NCBI RefSeq assembly: GCF_001425165.1
Contig: NZ_LMDU01000014.1
Coordinates: 62,001 to 126,000, forward strand
DNA length: 64,000 nucleotides
Reading direction: 5' to 3'
From: Pelomonas sp. Root405
GTDB taxonomy: Bacteria > Pseudomonadota > Gammaproteobacteria > Burkholderiales > Burkholderiaceae_C
Position 1 is the first letter of the stretch. Each line of letters starts with the position of its first letter. Shown here piece by piece: positions 36,541-44,556 of the stretch. Both the position numbers and the translations under genes were made by a program. Below the pieces are notes generated by a model. It was not told the DNA's origin and ran no database searches. It saw nothing but the letters and a program-made list of their open reading frames with translations.

Positions 36541-36565
36541 AGCTTGCTTGGGACGGCCCGGCGCG
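36541..36565. repeat. Interspersed repeat core, copy 2 (reversed)
   Basis: Read on the minus strand, GCCGGGCCGTCCCAAGC matches the core of the repeat at 18140-18174 and 44418-44452, apart from one missing base. The flanks differ. It sits immediately after the gmhA stop. Confidence 0.45.
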
Positions 36566-36569
36566 GCGC

Positions 36570-37175
36570 TCATGCGTCTTCTGCCAGCGCCTGCTCGACA
36601 AGGGCGCACCAGCTGTGGCCGATGAAGATGTGGGCCTCCTGGATGCGCGCCGTGTCGGCATGCGGCACGACCAGGCAGAGGTCGCACAGCGCCCGCATCT
36701 CGCCGCCGTCACGGCCGGAAAGGCCGATGGTGGTCAGTCCCAGCTCGCGCGCCTTGTCCAACGCGCGCAGCACATTGGGCGAGCGGCCCGAGGTGGAGAT
36801 GCCGATGACGCAGTCGCCCGGCTGGGCCAGGCCCTGCAGCTGGCGCGCGAACACGTGCTCGAAGCCGTAGTCGTTGCCGATGCAGGTCAGCGCCGAGGTG
36901 TCGGTTGTCAGCGCCAGCGCGGCCAGCGGCCGGCGCTCGTGCTGGAAGCGCCCAGTGAACTCGGCGGCCAGGTGCTGGCAGTCGGCCGCCGAGCCGCCAT
37001 TGCCCATCAGCAGCAGCTTGCGGCCCCGGCGCAGGGTCTGCGTCATCAGCTCCGCGGCGCGCTCGACGTCGTCCTGCAAGGCATGGATGCGCTCGAACAG
37101 CGCGCGGTGCGAGGCCAGTCCGGACGCAAAGATGTTGCGGCGAGCAGGGACGATGACTGAGGGCAGGGCGCTCAT
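36570..37175 (-). CDS. gmhA: Sedoheptulose-7-phosphate isomerase
   Basis: This 201-residue SIS-domain enzyme makes D-glycero-D-manno-heptose 7-phosphate, the first step to ADP-heptose. It has the motifs [53 protein letters not shown] and [16 protein letters not shown], with catalytic Glu and His residues in place. The ATG overlaps the preceding kinase stop (ATGA). It is the last step-gene of the four-gene pathway operon. Confidence 0.94.
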   Translation of the reverse strand: MSALPSVIVPARRNIFASGLASHRALFERIHALQDDVERAAELMTQTLRRGRKLLLMGNGGSAADCQHLAAEFTGRFQHERRPLAALALTTDTSALTCIGNDYGFEHVFARQLQGLAQPGDCVIGISTSGRSPNVLRALDKARELGLTTIGLSGRDGGEMRALCDLCLVVPHADTARIQEAHIFIGHSWCALVEQALAEDA

Positions 37176-38122
37176 GTGACGGCTTCCAGTTCTTCGGGTG
37201 TGATGGCGGCGGTACCGAACTTGCCGACGACCAGGCCGGCGGCGCGGTTGGCGGCGCGCACGGCGCTCTCCAGCGGCTCGCCGCGGGCCAGCCAGCAGGT
37301 CAGCGCCGCCAGCACGGTGTCGCCCGCGCCGCTGACGTCGTAGACCTCGCGCGCTTCGGTGGGCACATGCAGGCAGCGTCCGCCGCGCGAGTACAAGCTC
37401 ATGCCGTCCTCGCCGCGGGTCAGCAGCACGTGCTCGATGTCGAGCTGCTGCTGCAGCTCGGCCAGGCGGGCGCAAAGCTCCGCCTCGCTGGCCCAGTCGC
37501 CCACGGCCTCGCGCAGCTCGGCCAGATTCGGCTTGAGCAGCCAGGCGCCGCGGTAGGCCGACAGGTCCTTGCGCTTGGGGTCCACCAGCACCAGGCAGCC
37601 CTCGGCGCGGCAATGCGCGACGAGGGCCTGCAGCTCGCCGCCCAGCGCGCCCTTGCCGTAGTCGGACAGCAGCAACCAGCGGTGGCGCGCACTCAGCTCG
37701 CGCACGCGGGCAGCCAGCTCCTCGACACACTCGGGCGGCGGCGGGCCTTCGACGTCCATGCGCAGCAGCTGCTGGCGCTGGCTGACGAGGCGGATCTTCT
37801 GCGTCGTCTGCAGGTGAGCGCTGCGCACGAAATGCTGGGTCAGCCCGGGCTCGTCCAGCAGCTCGACGAGGCAGGCGCCAGCCGTGTCGGTGCCGACCAG
37901 GCCGGTCAGCGTGACGGGGCAGCGCAGCCGCGCCAGGTTCAGCGCCACATTGGCCGCGCCGCCGGCCCGCTGGGACTGGCGGTTCAGCTTGAGGATGGGC
38001 ACCGGCGCCTCGGGCGAGATGCGGTGCACGGCGCCCTCCAGGTAGACGTCCAGCATGCAGTCGCCGACGACCAGCACCTTGGGCGGTGCGCTGAGCTGTG
38101 CCGAGAAATTGCCCATGCTCAT
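37172..38122 (-). CDS. rfaE1: D-glycero-beta-D-manno-heptose-7-phosphate kinase
   Basis: This 316-residue PfkB-family kinase corresponds to the N-terminal half of HldE. It has [62 protein letters not shown] and the PfkB signature [13 protein letters not shown] with the catalytic Asp. The function is phosphorylation of heptose 7-phosphate at O-1. In this genome the kinase and adenylyltransferase are separate proteins, with starts and stops overlapping on both sides. Confidence 0.94.
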   Translation of the reverse strand: MSMGNFSAQLSAPPKVLVVGDCMLDVYLEGAVHRISPEAPVPILKLNRQSQRAGGAANVALNLARLRCPVTLTGLVGTDTAGACLVELLDEPGLTQHFVRSAHLQTTQKIRLVSQRQQLLRMDVEGPPPPECVEELAARVRELSARHRWLLLSDYGKGALGGELQALVAHCRAEGCLVLVDPKRKDLSAYRGAWLLKPNLAELREAVGDWASEAELCARLAELQQQLDIEHVLLTRGEDGMSLYSRGGRCLHVPTEAREVYDVSGAGDTVLAALTCWLARGEPLESAVRAANRAAGLVVGKFGTAAITPEELEAVT

Positions 38123-38619
38123 GCTGCCTCCGCCTCCAGCTGCATCATCAGCCGCGTGCTGGAGTGGCCCGGCAGATAGGGCACGACGACGACACGCCCG
38201 CCCCAGGCGCGCACCTGCGGCGTCTCGGGCAGGCTGTCCTCGCTGTAGTCGCCGCCCTTGACGTAGACGTCGGGCCGCAGCTTGTCCAGCAGCGCGGCGG
38301 GCGTGGCCTCGTCGAACCAGGTGACCCAGGACACGCAGCCGAGCGCCGCGATGACGAGGCTGCGTTCCTGCAGCTTGCAGTAGGGCCGCATGTCGGTCAT
38401 GCCGGGCTTGCCCAGGCCGCGCGCCGAAGCGTCGCTGTTGAGCGCCACCACCAGCGTGCTGCCCAGGCGCCGCGCGGCCTCCAGGCAGCTGACATGGCCG
38501 ACATGCAGCAGGTCGAACACCCCATTGGTGAACACCAGGGGCCGCTCAAGCCAGGGCTCGCGCTCGATCAGCTGGCCCGGGGCGAGGCACTTGAACGCGC
38601 TGTTCCAGTGTTGCTGCAA
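38119..38619 (-). CDS. rfaE2: Heptose-1-phosphate adenylyltransferase
   Basis: This 166-residue nucleotidyltransferase corresponds to the C-terminal half of HldE and transfers AMP to heptose 1-phosphate, giving ADP-heptose. It has [22 protein letters not shown] (the HxGH motif), [31 protein letters not shown] and [16 protein letters not shown]. The C-terminus ([13 protein letters not shown]) carries the usual STT/S-like end. It overlaps the gmhB 3' end by 52 bases and the kinase start by four. Confidence 0.94.
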   Translation of the reverse strand: MQQHWNSAFKCLAPGQLIEREPWLERPLVFTNGVFDLLHVGHVSCLEAARRLGSTLVVALNSDASARGLGKPGMTDMRPYCKLQERSLVIAALGCVSWVTWFDEATPAALLDKLRPDVYVKGGDYSEDSLPETPQVRAWGGRVVVVPYLPGHSSTRLMMQLEAEAA

Positions 38620-39257
38620 GGGGCGTCTCCTGTGGCGGGGGGTCGGATCCAGGCCGGTGGGCAGCCGGTGTTCCCGGCCAGGGCTTTCTCGACGTAGTCG
38701 GCCAGCGCCGTCCAGTTGGAAAAGCTGGCGTCGGCGTTGCGAAGCGGCGAGCGGCGCCAGACGGTTTCGCCGCCGCTGTTGAAGAACAGGCCGCCGGCAC
38801 CCGCGCGGTGGCCGGCCTCAACGTCGTCCAGCGTGTCGCCCACGATCCACGAGCGCGCCAGGTCCAGCCCGTGTTGCTGCGCCGCGCGGATCAGCATGCC
38901 GGGCGCGGGCTTGCGGCAGGGGCAGGCGGGTCGGCCCTCATCGTCGGGGCCGTGCGGGCACATCTCGACGCCGTCGATGCGCACGCCGAATTCCTGCTGC
39001 AGTCTTTGCAGCAGCGCTTGCTGCAGTGCATCGAACTGCGCCCGCGTGAAGAAGCCGCGGGCCAGGCCGCTCTGGTTGGTCACGATGACCAGCGCCAGCC
39101 CCGCCCGCTGCAGCCGCGCCAGCGCTGCACCCGCGCCGGGCATGAAGCGCAGCAACGCGGGGTCGACGTTGTAGGGAACGTTGTGAACCAGCGTGCCGTC
39201 CTTGTCGATGAACAGGCAGGGGCGCAGCGGGCGGGTCACATCCTGGGGCATGAGCAT
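38568..39257 (-). CDS. gmhB: D-glycero-D-manno-heptose 1,7-bisphosphate 7-phosphatase
   Basis: This HAD-superfamily phosphatase of 229 residues removes the 7-phosphate before adenylylation. It has the nucleophile motif CLFIDKDGTLVHN, VTNQSGLARGFF, the zinc-binding CPHGPDDEGRPACPCRKPAPGM and IVGDTLDDVEAG. It is the first gene of the operon, 30 bases after a predicted sigma-54 transcript start. The C-terminal 40 residues beyond the family core overlap the next gene and may be dispensable. Start at ATG 39257; a second in-frame ATG follows two codons later. Confidence 0.93.
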   Translation of the reverse strand: MLMPQDVTRPLRPCLFIDKDGTLVHNVPYNVDPALLRFMPGAGAALARLQRAGLALVIVTNQSGLARGFFTRAQFDALQQALLQRLQQEFGVRIDGVEMCPHGPDDEGRPACPCRKPAPGMLIRAAQQHGLDLARSWIVGDTLDDVEAGHRAGAGGLFFNSGGETVWRRSPLRNADASFSNWTALADYVEKALAGNTGCPPAWIRPPATGDAPCSNTGTARSSASPRAS

Positions 39258-39297
39258 GCCGAGTGGGTCGAGATGGGTGTTCACAAGGGGCTCGTTT

Positions 39298-39313
39298 GGC
39301 AAACTGCATACCC
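39298..39313 (-). promoter_or_regulatory. Sigma-54-like promoter for the ADP-heptose operon
   Basis: On the minus strand GGTATGCAGTTTGCC has GG at 39312-39311, ten bases and GC at 39300-39299. It predicts a start near 39287 and a 30-base leader to gmhB. It is back to back with the plus-strand site only seven bases away. Confidence 0.5.
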
Positions 39314-39318
39314 GTCGT

Positions 39319-39334
39319 GGGCATCGGTATTGCC
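39319..39334 (+). promoter_or_regulatory. Sigma-54-like promoter for the glycosyltransferase at 39367
   Basis: GGCATCGGTATTGCC has GG at 39320-39321, ten bases and GC at 39332-39333. It predicts a start near 39345 and a 22-base leader. It is divergent from the gmhB site. Confidence 0.5.
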
Positions 39335-39366
39335 AAGCGCTGCCGTCCCGACTTGCAGCAGCCCCG

Positions 39367-40527
39367 ATGAGCCAGCTTCGCAATGCGGCCACTGGTCGCG
39401 CTCCCCTGCACGTGCTGGAGGTGATCGGCAACGCCATCGTCGGTGGCATGGAAACCTGGGTGGAAAAGCTGATCGAGCACATGCCCCGAACGCAGGTGCG
39501 CTTCACGGCCGTCTGCCCGGCCGACGGCGCGTTCGCTGACCGGCTGCGCGCGCTTGGCGTGGACGTGCACATGATGTCCATGGCCGACAGCCCACCCTGG
39601 GACAGCATCCAGGCCACCGCCGCGCTCGTGCGATTCACCGACGTGGACCTGCTGCATGCCCATCTGCCGCGCGCCCATGTGTTGGCGGGCATCGTCGGGC
39701 GGCTGACGTCGCGGCCGGTGCTGGCCACCGTGCATGGCCGGCAGCCGACCGTGCTGGACCTGGAAGTGCACCGCCTGGTGGACAGCCACGTGAGCACGGT
39801 CTGCTGGCCCAGCTACTACAGTGCGCTCGGACTTGGCGTCAGCGCCGAGCGGCTGAGCTGCGAGACCAATGGTGTCGACCTGCACGCCTTCCGGCCGCAG
39901 CGCCGCGGCGCCAGCGCGCTGCGATCCGCGCTCGGCCTGGCCCCGCAGGCTGCCGTGGTCGGCTTTGTCGGCCGGCTGTCGCCCGAGAAAGGGCCGGACG
40001 TTTTCGTTCGCATGGTGCAGCGGCTGCCGCCCGATGTGCATGGCGTCGTCATCGGCGACGGTCCGATGCGCGCCCAGCTCGGCCAGCTTGGCGAAGCGCT
40101 GGGCCTGCAGCAGCGCCTGCACCTCCTGGGTCTGCGCGAAGACGTGGCAAACCTCTACAAGGAGCTCGATGTCGTCGTGTCCAGCTCGCATTCGGAGGCC
40201 ATGCCGCTGGCGCTGATGGAGGCCATGGCCAGCGGCCTGCCGGTCGTGGCGACGCGCGTGGGCGGCGTGCCGGCGCTGATCGAGCAGGGGCGCAGCGGCT
40301 GGTTGGTGGCACCGGGGGACTTCGACGACATGGCCGGCCGCTGCGCCGCGCTGGTTGCCGACCCGGCGTTGCGCCGGCGCATGGGCGAATGCGGCCGCCA
40401 GCGTGCCGAGGCGCGCTTCGACCTCGCCGACAGCGTGGCCGCGGTGGGCCGACTGATGCAGCGGCTGGTGCATGGCGACGACGCGATGGCGCTGGCCATG
40501 CCACCTGCCGCCAGGGCCACCGCCTAA
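39367..40527 (+). CDS. Glycosyltransferase family 4
   Basis: This 386-residue GT-B enzyme has HVLEVIGNAIVGGMETWVEKL, DLLHAHLPRAHVLAGI, VLATVHGRQPTVLDLEVHRL, CETNGVDLHAF, VGFVGRLSPEKGPDVFVRM and SEAMPLALMEAMASGLPVVATR with the donor-binding Glu. It is an intact paralogue of the frameshifted gene at 12820-14036, collinear through the whole length. It is divergent from the ADP-heptose operon and may use ADP-heptose or another local sugar nucleotide. Confidence 0.91.
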   Translation: MSQLRNAATGRAPLHVLEVIGNAIVGGMETWVEKLIEHMPRTQVRFTAVCPADGAFADRLRALGVDVHMMSMADSPPWDSIQATAALVRFTDVDLLHAHLPRAHVLAGIVGRLTSRPVLATVHGRQPTVLDLEVHRLVDSHVSTVCWPSYYSALGLGVSAERLSCETNGVDLHAFRPQRRGASALRSALGLAPQAAVVGFVGRLSPEKGPDVFVRMVQRLPPDVHGVVIGDGPMRAQLGQLGEALGLQQRLHLLGLREDVANLYKELDVVVSSSHSEAMPLALMEAMASGLPVVATRVGGVPALIEQGRSGWLVAPGDFDDMAGRCAALVADPALRRRMGECGRQRAEARFDLADSVAAVGRLMQRLVHGDDAMALAMPPAARATA

Positions 40528-41117
40528 GCAGCGAGGCGCGCCGTCCTGAAGGTGATGGACCAGCGCAGCGCCTCCACCGGCGCCACGCTGTGCTGCCAGG
40601 CCCAGCGCGCGCGGCCCCGCAGCGCGTAGATGGAGCGCGGCTCGACGCGCAACCGGACGATGTCCTCGCGCCGCGGCCGCTCGGGCGGGTAGGGGCGCAG
40701 GCGCAGCAGGGCCTCGCTGCCCAGAGACACGCCGAACACGTCCTCGAAGTCCGGCACATCGCGGTGCCAGCCCAGCGGTGTGCCGGGGCAGTATTCGGCG
40801 ACCAGCCCATGCACCAGGGCGGCAGCATCAAGGCCCGCCCATTGCGCCACGCGCTCGCGCAGCGGCTGCAGTTCCTCGATCAGCTCGGCGGAAGGCAGCA
40901 GCGCGTTGGCGTCGTAGTCGAAGCTGCCGCCGTAGCTGACCACGCGGCGGCGCGCGGTGTAACCCTTGTATTGCGCCTCCTGCAAAGGCAGGCCCTGCAC
41001 CAGCGCGATCAGTGCCGCTTCCTCGTCGGTGCCCAGAAAGCCCGTCTCATAGCGCAGGCCATCGGGCAGCGCGCCGGGCGAGGGCGGCAGGTCGTCAAAC
41101 AGCGATGGCTGTTCCAT
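40524..41117 (-). CDS. AlkB-like 2-oxoglutarate/Fe(II) dioxygenase
   Basis: This 197-residue protein of the alkylated-DNA-repair dioxygenase family has the iron-binding HRD (GWHRDVPDFEDV), the distal His in WAWQHSV and an Arg for 2-oxoglutarate (LRWSITFRT), following the HxD...H...R order. YTARRRVVSYGGSFDY is the substrate-recognition segment. It probably reverses N-alkyl lesions in DNA or RNA. It follows xthA by one base and overlaps the end of the convergent glycosyltransferase. Confidence 0.88.
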   Translation of the reverse strand: MEQPSLFDDLPPSPGALPDGLRYETGFLGTDEEAALIALVQGLPLQEAQYKGYTARRRVVSYGGSFDYDANALLPSAELIEELQPLRERVAQWAGLDAAALVHGLVAEYCPGTPLGWHRDVPDFEDVFGVSLGSEALLRLRPYPPERPRREDIVRLRVEPRSIYALRGRARWAWQHSVAPVEALRWSITFRTARLAA

Positions 41118-41118
41118 G

Positions 41119-41922
41119 TCAGGCGCGCTTGGCCGCCCGCGCGCGCTTGGGCTTGCCCACCTTGATCTCGGCCCACACCGGCGCGTGGTCGCTCGCGCTT
41201 TCGCGGCCGCGCTCCTCCCGGTCAACGCCAGCGCTGAGCACGGTCACCGCGGCGCTGACCAGGATGTGGTCGATGCGCAGGCCGGCGTCGCGCTCCCAGG
41301 CGCGGCGGCGGTAGTCCCAGAAGGTGAACGGCACCTGGCCGGGGTGGGTGGCCTTGATGGCGTCGGTCCAGCCCTGGCTCAGCACGTCGGCGAAGGCGGC
41401 ACGCGGCTCGGGCTGCAGCAGCGCGTCGTCGCGCCAGCTGTCGGGCTTGTAGATGTCGGCATCGGTCGGCACGACATTCCAGTCGCCCAGCAGCACGACC
41501 GGCTGGCCCGAGGCCCACAGCGCCGCCGCCCGCTGGCGCAGTCGCTCGAACCAGCGCAGCTTGTAGTCGAACTTCGGGCCCGGCTGCGGGTTGCCATTGG
41601 GCAGGTAGAGGCCGGCGAACAGCACGCCGTTGATGGCGGCCTCCACATAGCGCGCTTCCTTGTCCTTGGCGTCGCCGGGCAGGGCGGTGACGACCGGCAG
41701 CAGGTCGTGGCCGCGGGCCAGCAGGGCCACGCCGTTCCAGGTGCGCTGGCCGACCACGACCGACGCATAGCCCGCGGCCTGGAGCGCCGCGGTCGGGAAG
41801 GCCTCGGTCGGGGCCTTCAGCTCCTGCAGCGCGACCACATCGGGTTGCGTGCGCGCCAGCCAGTCCAGCAGCAGTTCGGCTCTGCGGCCGATGCTGTTGA
41901 TGTTCCAGCTGGCGACGCGCAC
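41119..41922 (-). CDS. xthA: Exodeoxyribonuclease III
   Basis: This 267-residue AP endonuclease/3'-exonuclease of the EEP superfamily has VASWNINSIGRR, VVALQELKAPTEAFP (metal-binding Glu), FAGLYLPNGNP, VVLLGDWNVVPTDAD, FTFWDYRRRAWERDAGLRIDHIL and ASDHAPVWAE with the catalytic His. The C-terminal 12 residues are basic (KPKRARAAKRA). It lies between a DUF3606 gene and alkB, forming a small DNA-repair operon. Confidence 0.93.
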   Translation of the reverse strand: MRVASWNINSIGRRAELLLDWLARTQPDVVALQELKAPTEAFPTAALQAAGYASVVVGQRTWNGVALLARGHDLLPVVTALPGDAKDKEARYVEAAINGVLFAGLYLPNGNPQPGPKFDYKLRWFERLRQRAAALWASGQPVVLLGDWNVVPTDADIYKPDSWRDDALLQPEPRAAFADVLSQGWTDAIKATHPGQVPFTFWDYRRRAWERDAGLRIDHILVSAAVTVLSAGVDREERGRESASDHAPVWAEIKVGKPKRARAAKRA

Positions 41923-41925
41923 GGC

Positions 41926-42114
41926 TCAGCGCCGGTTGCTGCCTTGAAGATGCGCCTCGACGGCCGCAGCATCGCTGCCGACCGCCTTCACCGCGGCGCG
42001 AAGCTCGTCGGGTGTGACGCCGAACTTCTTGCTCCAGTCCTTCACTTCGTAGTCCTGCTCCAGGCTGATGCGCTTGCGGTCCTGGCCGCCGGACTGGCCT
42101 TTGTCGTCGGACAT
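41926..42114 (-). CDS. DUF3606 domain protein
   Basis: This 62-residue cytosolic protein has the family pattern DRKRISLEQDYEVKDWSKKFGVTPDELRAAVKAVG. DUF3606 proteins are small, stress-associated and of unknown activity. It is the first gene of the xthA-alkB operon, three bases upstream of xthA, with a GGAG ribosome site. Confidence 0.85.
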   Translation of the reverse strand: MSDDKGQSGGQDRKRISLEQDYEVKDWSKKFGVTPDELRAAVKAVGSDAAAVEAHLQGSNRR

Positions 42115-42262
42115 GTCGTCTCCTTCGTGGGGTTGCGGGTGTCTCGCATGGTGGCCTGTTGCGGTGCGGCAGTCGCGCCGGACAAGCGCTCGGGCGCGCG
42201 CAGTCCTAAACCTACGTTTGAGATGACCCTGGCGGGTGCCGCCGACGCGGCGCCTCGAAGGT

Positions 42263-43270
42263 TCACGCTCGCCCCGCGCTAGTCGCGACCACGCGCAGGG
42301 ACCGCGCTCTCAAGGCGTCCAGCCCAGCCTGCGCCGCGATTCGCCCCGCCTCGATCAGCGCCTCGATGCGCGGCGTCGAGTAGTCGAACTGGCCCGAGAT
42401 GTTGTCGTGCGGTTCTGGTGCACGGGTGATGTCAATGTGGTGCGTGACGTCCAGTGGTTCGGCCAGCTTGTCGGCCAGCATCAGCTGCAGCGAGCGGTCC
42501 AGCAGTTCCTGCGACGTGCGTGGTGCCCTGCCGGCGTTGCGGCAAAACTGACCGATGGTGACCAGCTGCAGCGGCTCTTCCGCGGTGATGCGCCCCCCGT
42601 CGCGCAGCGCGTTCACCAGCGGGGCGACGGGGGAGCGGCGGTTGACCTCGCCGTCGCAGTACAGCCGCCCTTCGATGGTGACCGGCTCGAACATCAGCGG
42701 GATGGCCGCGCTGGCGCTGAGCTGCACCGCATCCACCGGCGCGTCGGCGCTGCTGAAAAGGCGCAGCGCGCCACTGAGCACATCGGTCGCCGCGACAGCC
42801 AGCACCGGCGCGCTGGCGTCGCTGACATAGCCGTCACCGACGATGCGTTCGAACATACTCCGCATGCGCTGCTGCGAGTAGAGCGGCAACGCGACGCGGC
42901 GCAGGCCGGCCAGCGGATGCCAGTTCTGGTAGAGCGGCGCGAACAGCGCGGGGTTGCCCAGCGCAAAGCCCGTCCACCAGCCCGACCATGCCCGCATCTC
43001 GTCCGTCATGGGCGGCACGCTGGGCAGAGGCACCGCAATGTCGCGGCGCCAGAGGCGGTCCAGCGCCGCAGCGCCCAGGTCGTCGTGCTCATCCTGCGCA
43101 TGGCAGGCGACCACCGCGCTGTTGAGTGCGCCGATCGACGCGCCGGCCACGGCGACCAGCTCGTGCCCCTGCCGGCGCAGCCAGGGCGCGACGACCTGCC
43201 AGGCGCCGCAGCCGAAGGCGCCGAGCGGGCCGCCACCCTGAAAGACGACGGCCGTTTTCATGCCGCTCAA
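42263..43270 (-). CDS. Patatin-like phospholipase
   Basis: This 335-residue protein has the patatin oxyanion-hole motif FQGGGPLGAF, the nucleophile elbow GASIGA and the catalytic Asp in DGEV. VATDVLSGALRLF and AIPLMFEPVTIEG are typical of a proteobacterial subgroup. There is no signal peptide. It is likely a lipid acyl hydrolase acting on membrane phospholipids or storage lipid. The start overlaps the 3' end of the small upstream gene; a second in-frame ATG lies three codons later. Confidence 0.87.
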   Translation of the reverse strand: MSGMKTAVVFQGGGPLGAFGCGAWQVVAPWLRRQGHELVAVAGASIGALNSAVVACHAQDEHDDLGAAALDRLWRRDIAVPLPSVPPMTDEMRAWSGWWTGFALGNPALFAPLYQNWHPLAGLRRVALPLYSQQRMRSMFERIVGDGYVSDASAPVLAVAATDVLSGALRLFSSADAPVDAVQLSASAAIPLMFEPVTIEGRLYCDGEVNRRSPVAPLVNALRDGGRITAEEPLQLVTIGQFCRNAGRAPRTSQELLDRSLQLMLADKLAEPLDVTHHIDITRAPEPHDNISGQFDYSTPRIEALIEAGRIAAQAGLDALRARSLRVVATSAGRA

Positions 43271-43587
43271 CCGGGGATGTCCTGCGGCGCCGCCGCCTCG
43301 TCCTCGGACGCCTGGCGCTCGGGCGCGTCGGGCGCGTCATCCACCGACGCGTCGTTGGCCGCCCCGCGGGCGTCGCCATCCGCATTGGCGTCGCCATGCG
43401 CATGGGCCACGGCGGCCGCGGCCGTCAACGGCACAGCCATGGCACCGGCCATGGCGCCGGCGATGTTGCCGGCCACCTGGGCCACACCCATCGCGACGGT
43501 CTGCGTCAGCTTTCCGCCGGCATCGAGGAAATGGGCGGCCGCATCGACGCGGCCGTGGCCGGGCGGGTTCGGGTCAAGTTCGCTCAT
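43267..43587 (-). CDS. Small Ala-rich protein of unknown function
   Basis: This 106-residue protein has a central Ala/Gly/Met-rich hydrophobic helix (VAQVAGNIAGAMAGAMAVPL), which may be membrane-interacting, and an acidic, disordered C-terminus (SEDEAAAPQDIPG). It begins 17 bases after the ferritin-like gene and overlaps the patatin gene by four bases. No known domain is visible. Confidence 0.6.
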   Translation of the reverse strand: MSELDPNPPGHGRVDAAAHFLDAGGKLTQTVAMGVAQVAGNIAGAMAGAMAVPLTAAAAVAHAHGDANADGDARGAANDASVDDAPDAPERQASEDEAAAPQDIPG

Positions 43588-43603
43588 GTCGATTTCTCCT
43601 GGT

Positions 43604-44386
43604 TCACATCATTCGGTCGGCCACGCCGGCGTCCGCCAGCGTCAGCCGGCCCACCAGCTCGGTGAGGGTGCGCAGGTGCAGGGCCTCCTGCTGCACGGCG
43701 ATCTCGAATCGCTCGGCCAGCGCGTCGTGGCCGGCGCTGCGGGCCAGGCGGCCCAGCAGGTCCCAGCTGGCGTTGTCGATCAGCTCGGCATCGAGCATGA
43801 CGTGCAGCGATTGCAGCAGCGAGGTGCGCGGGTCGTTCATGGCCTGCACCAGGCCCATGCTCTCGGTGCCGACCAGATCGGCGCTTGGCGTCTGCGCGGT
43901 CGGGTCGCCGCCGAGATCGACAAGGGCGCTGGCCACCAGCTCGAAATGCTGGGCCTCCTGGTCGCGAAAGCGCTGCAGCATCGCGATCTCGCCATCGCCC
44001 AGCACGCCCATCGCTGTGCGGCATTTGACGAGCAGCCCGTCGTAGAGCCGCACGCCGCCGCGCTCAAAGGCCAGCCGCTCGCCGAGCTTGTCCATCAGCA
44101 CCTGCGGGCGCTTGCCGGTCAGCATGTCGACGCCGGACTTGGCCACGCCGGTCAACGTGGCCGGCATTGGCACGGAGCCCAGGCCGTCGGCCTCGCTGGC
44201 ATAGCTCTCGCGCAGCTGCGCATCGGCCAGATCGCCGCGCACATCGGCCGAGAGCAGTTCGGCGTCGACATCGGTCGGCTCGATGGCGTCAGCAATCTCG
44301 TCAGCGCCGTGGCGCATCGCGGCCGTGTCCATCGGCGACATCTGGATGCCGGTTCGGTTGTGGCCCAGGTGGGTTCTCGTGTCCAT
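43604..44386 (-). CDS. Ferritin-like four-helix protein
   Basis: This 260-residue protein has a central region with the diiron ligand pattern: Glu in LGERLAFERGGVRLYD, ExxH in DQEAQHFE, Glu in LDAELIDN and ExxH in VQQEALHLR. The first 90 residues are acidic and probably flexible. ATG 44386 is preceded by AAGGAA. The likely role is redox or iron handling during stress, as for other ferritin-like domain proteins in Burkholderiales; the exact reaction is unknown. Confidence 0.8.
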   Translation of the reverse strand: MDTRTHLGHNRTGIQMSPMDTAAMRHGADEIADAIEPTDVDAELLSADVRGDLADAQLRESYASEADGLGSVPMPATLTGVAKSGVDMLTGKRPQVLMDKLGERLAFERGGVRLYDGLLVKCRTAMGVLGDGEIAMLQRFRDQEAQHFELVASALVDLGGDPTAQTPSADLVGTESMGLVQAMNDPRTSLLQSLHVMLDAELIDNASWDLLGRLARSAGHDALAERFEIAVQQEALHLRTLTELVGRLTLADAGVADRMM

Positions 44387-44417
44387 GGTGATTCCTTTCG
44401 TTGGGTATTCAGTGTTC

Positions 44418-44452
44418 CGGGCCGAGCGCCGGGCCGCTCCCAAGCCGGCCCG
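44418..44452. repeat. 35-bp palindromic interspersed repeat, copy 3
   Basis: This copy is identical at 34 of 35 positions to 18140-18174, with CGGGCCG/CGGCCCG ends. It lies in a 170-base gap between two ferritin-like genes. The remaining part of that gap has a second weak inverted repeat (ATCCCCTCGGGGGAT, 44491-44505). Confidence 0.6.
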
Positions 44453-44556
44453 TCAGGCGATGTGTGAGCGGGGCCCCCGCGAGCATCGCCATCCCCTCGG
44501 GGGATCGGTCAGACTCGCCCGCGTTCAGCGCGGCGAGGCTGGGCGAGGGGCTCCAT

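Noticed and set aside
42236-44467. 743-codon plus-strand frame opposite patatin and ferritin-like genes
   Set aside because: Antisense shadow; minus-strand genes have family motifs and ribosome sites.
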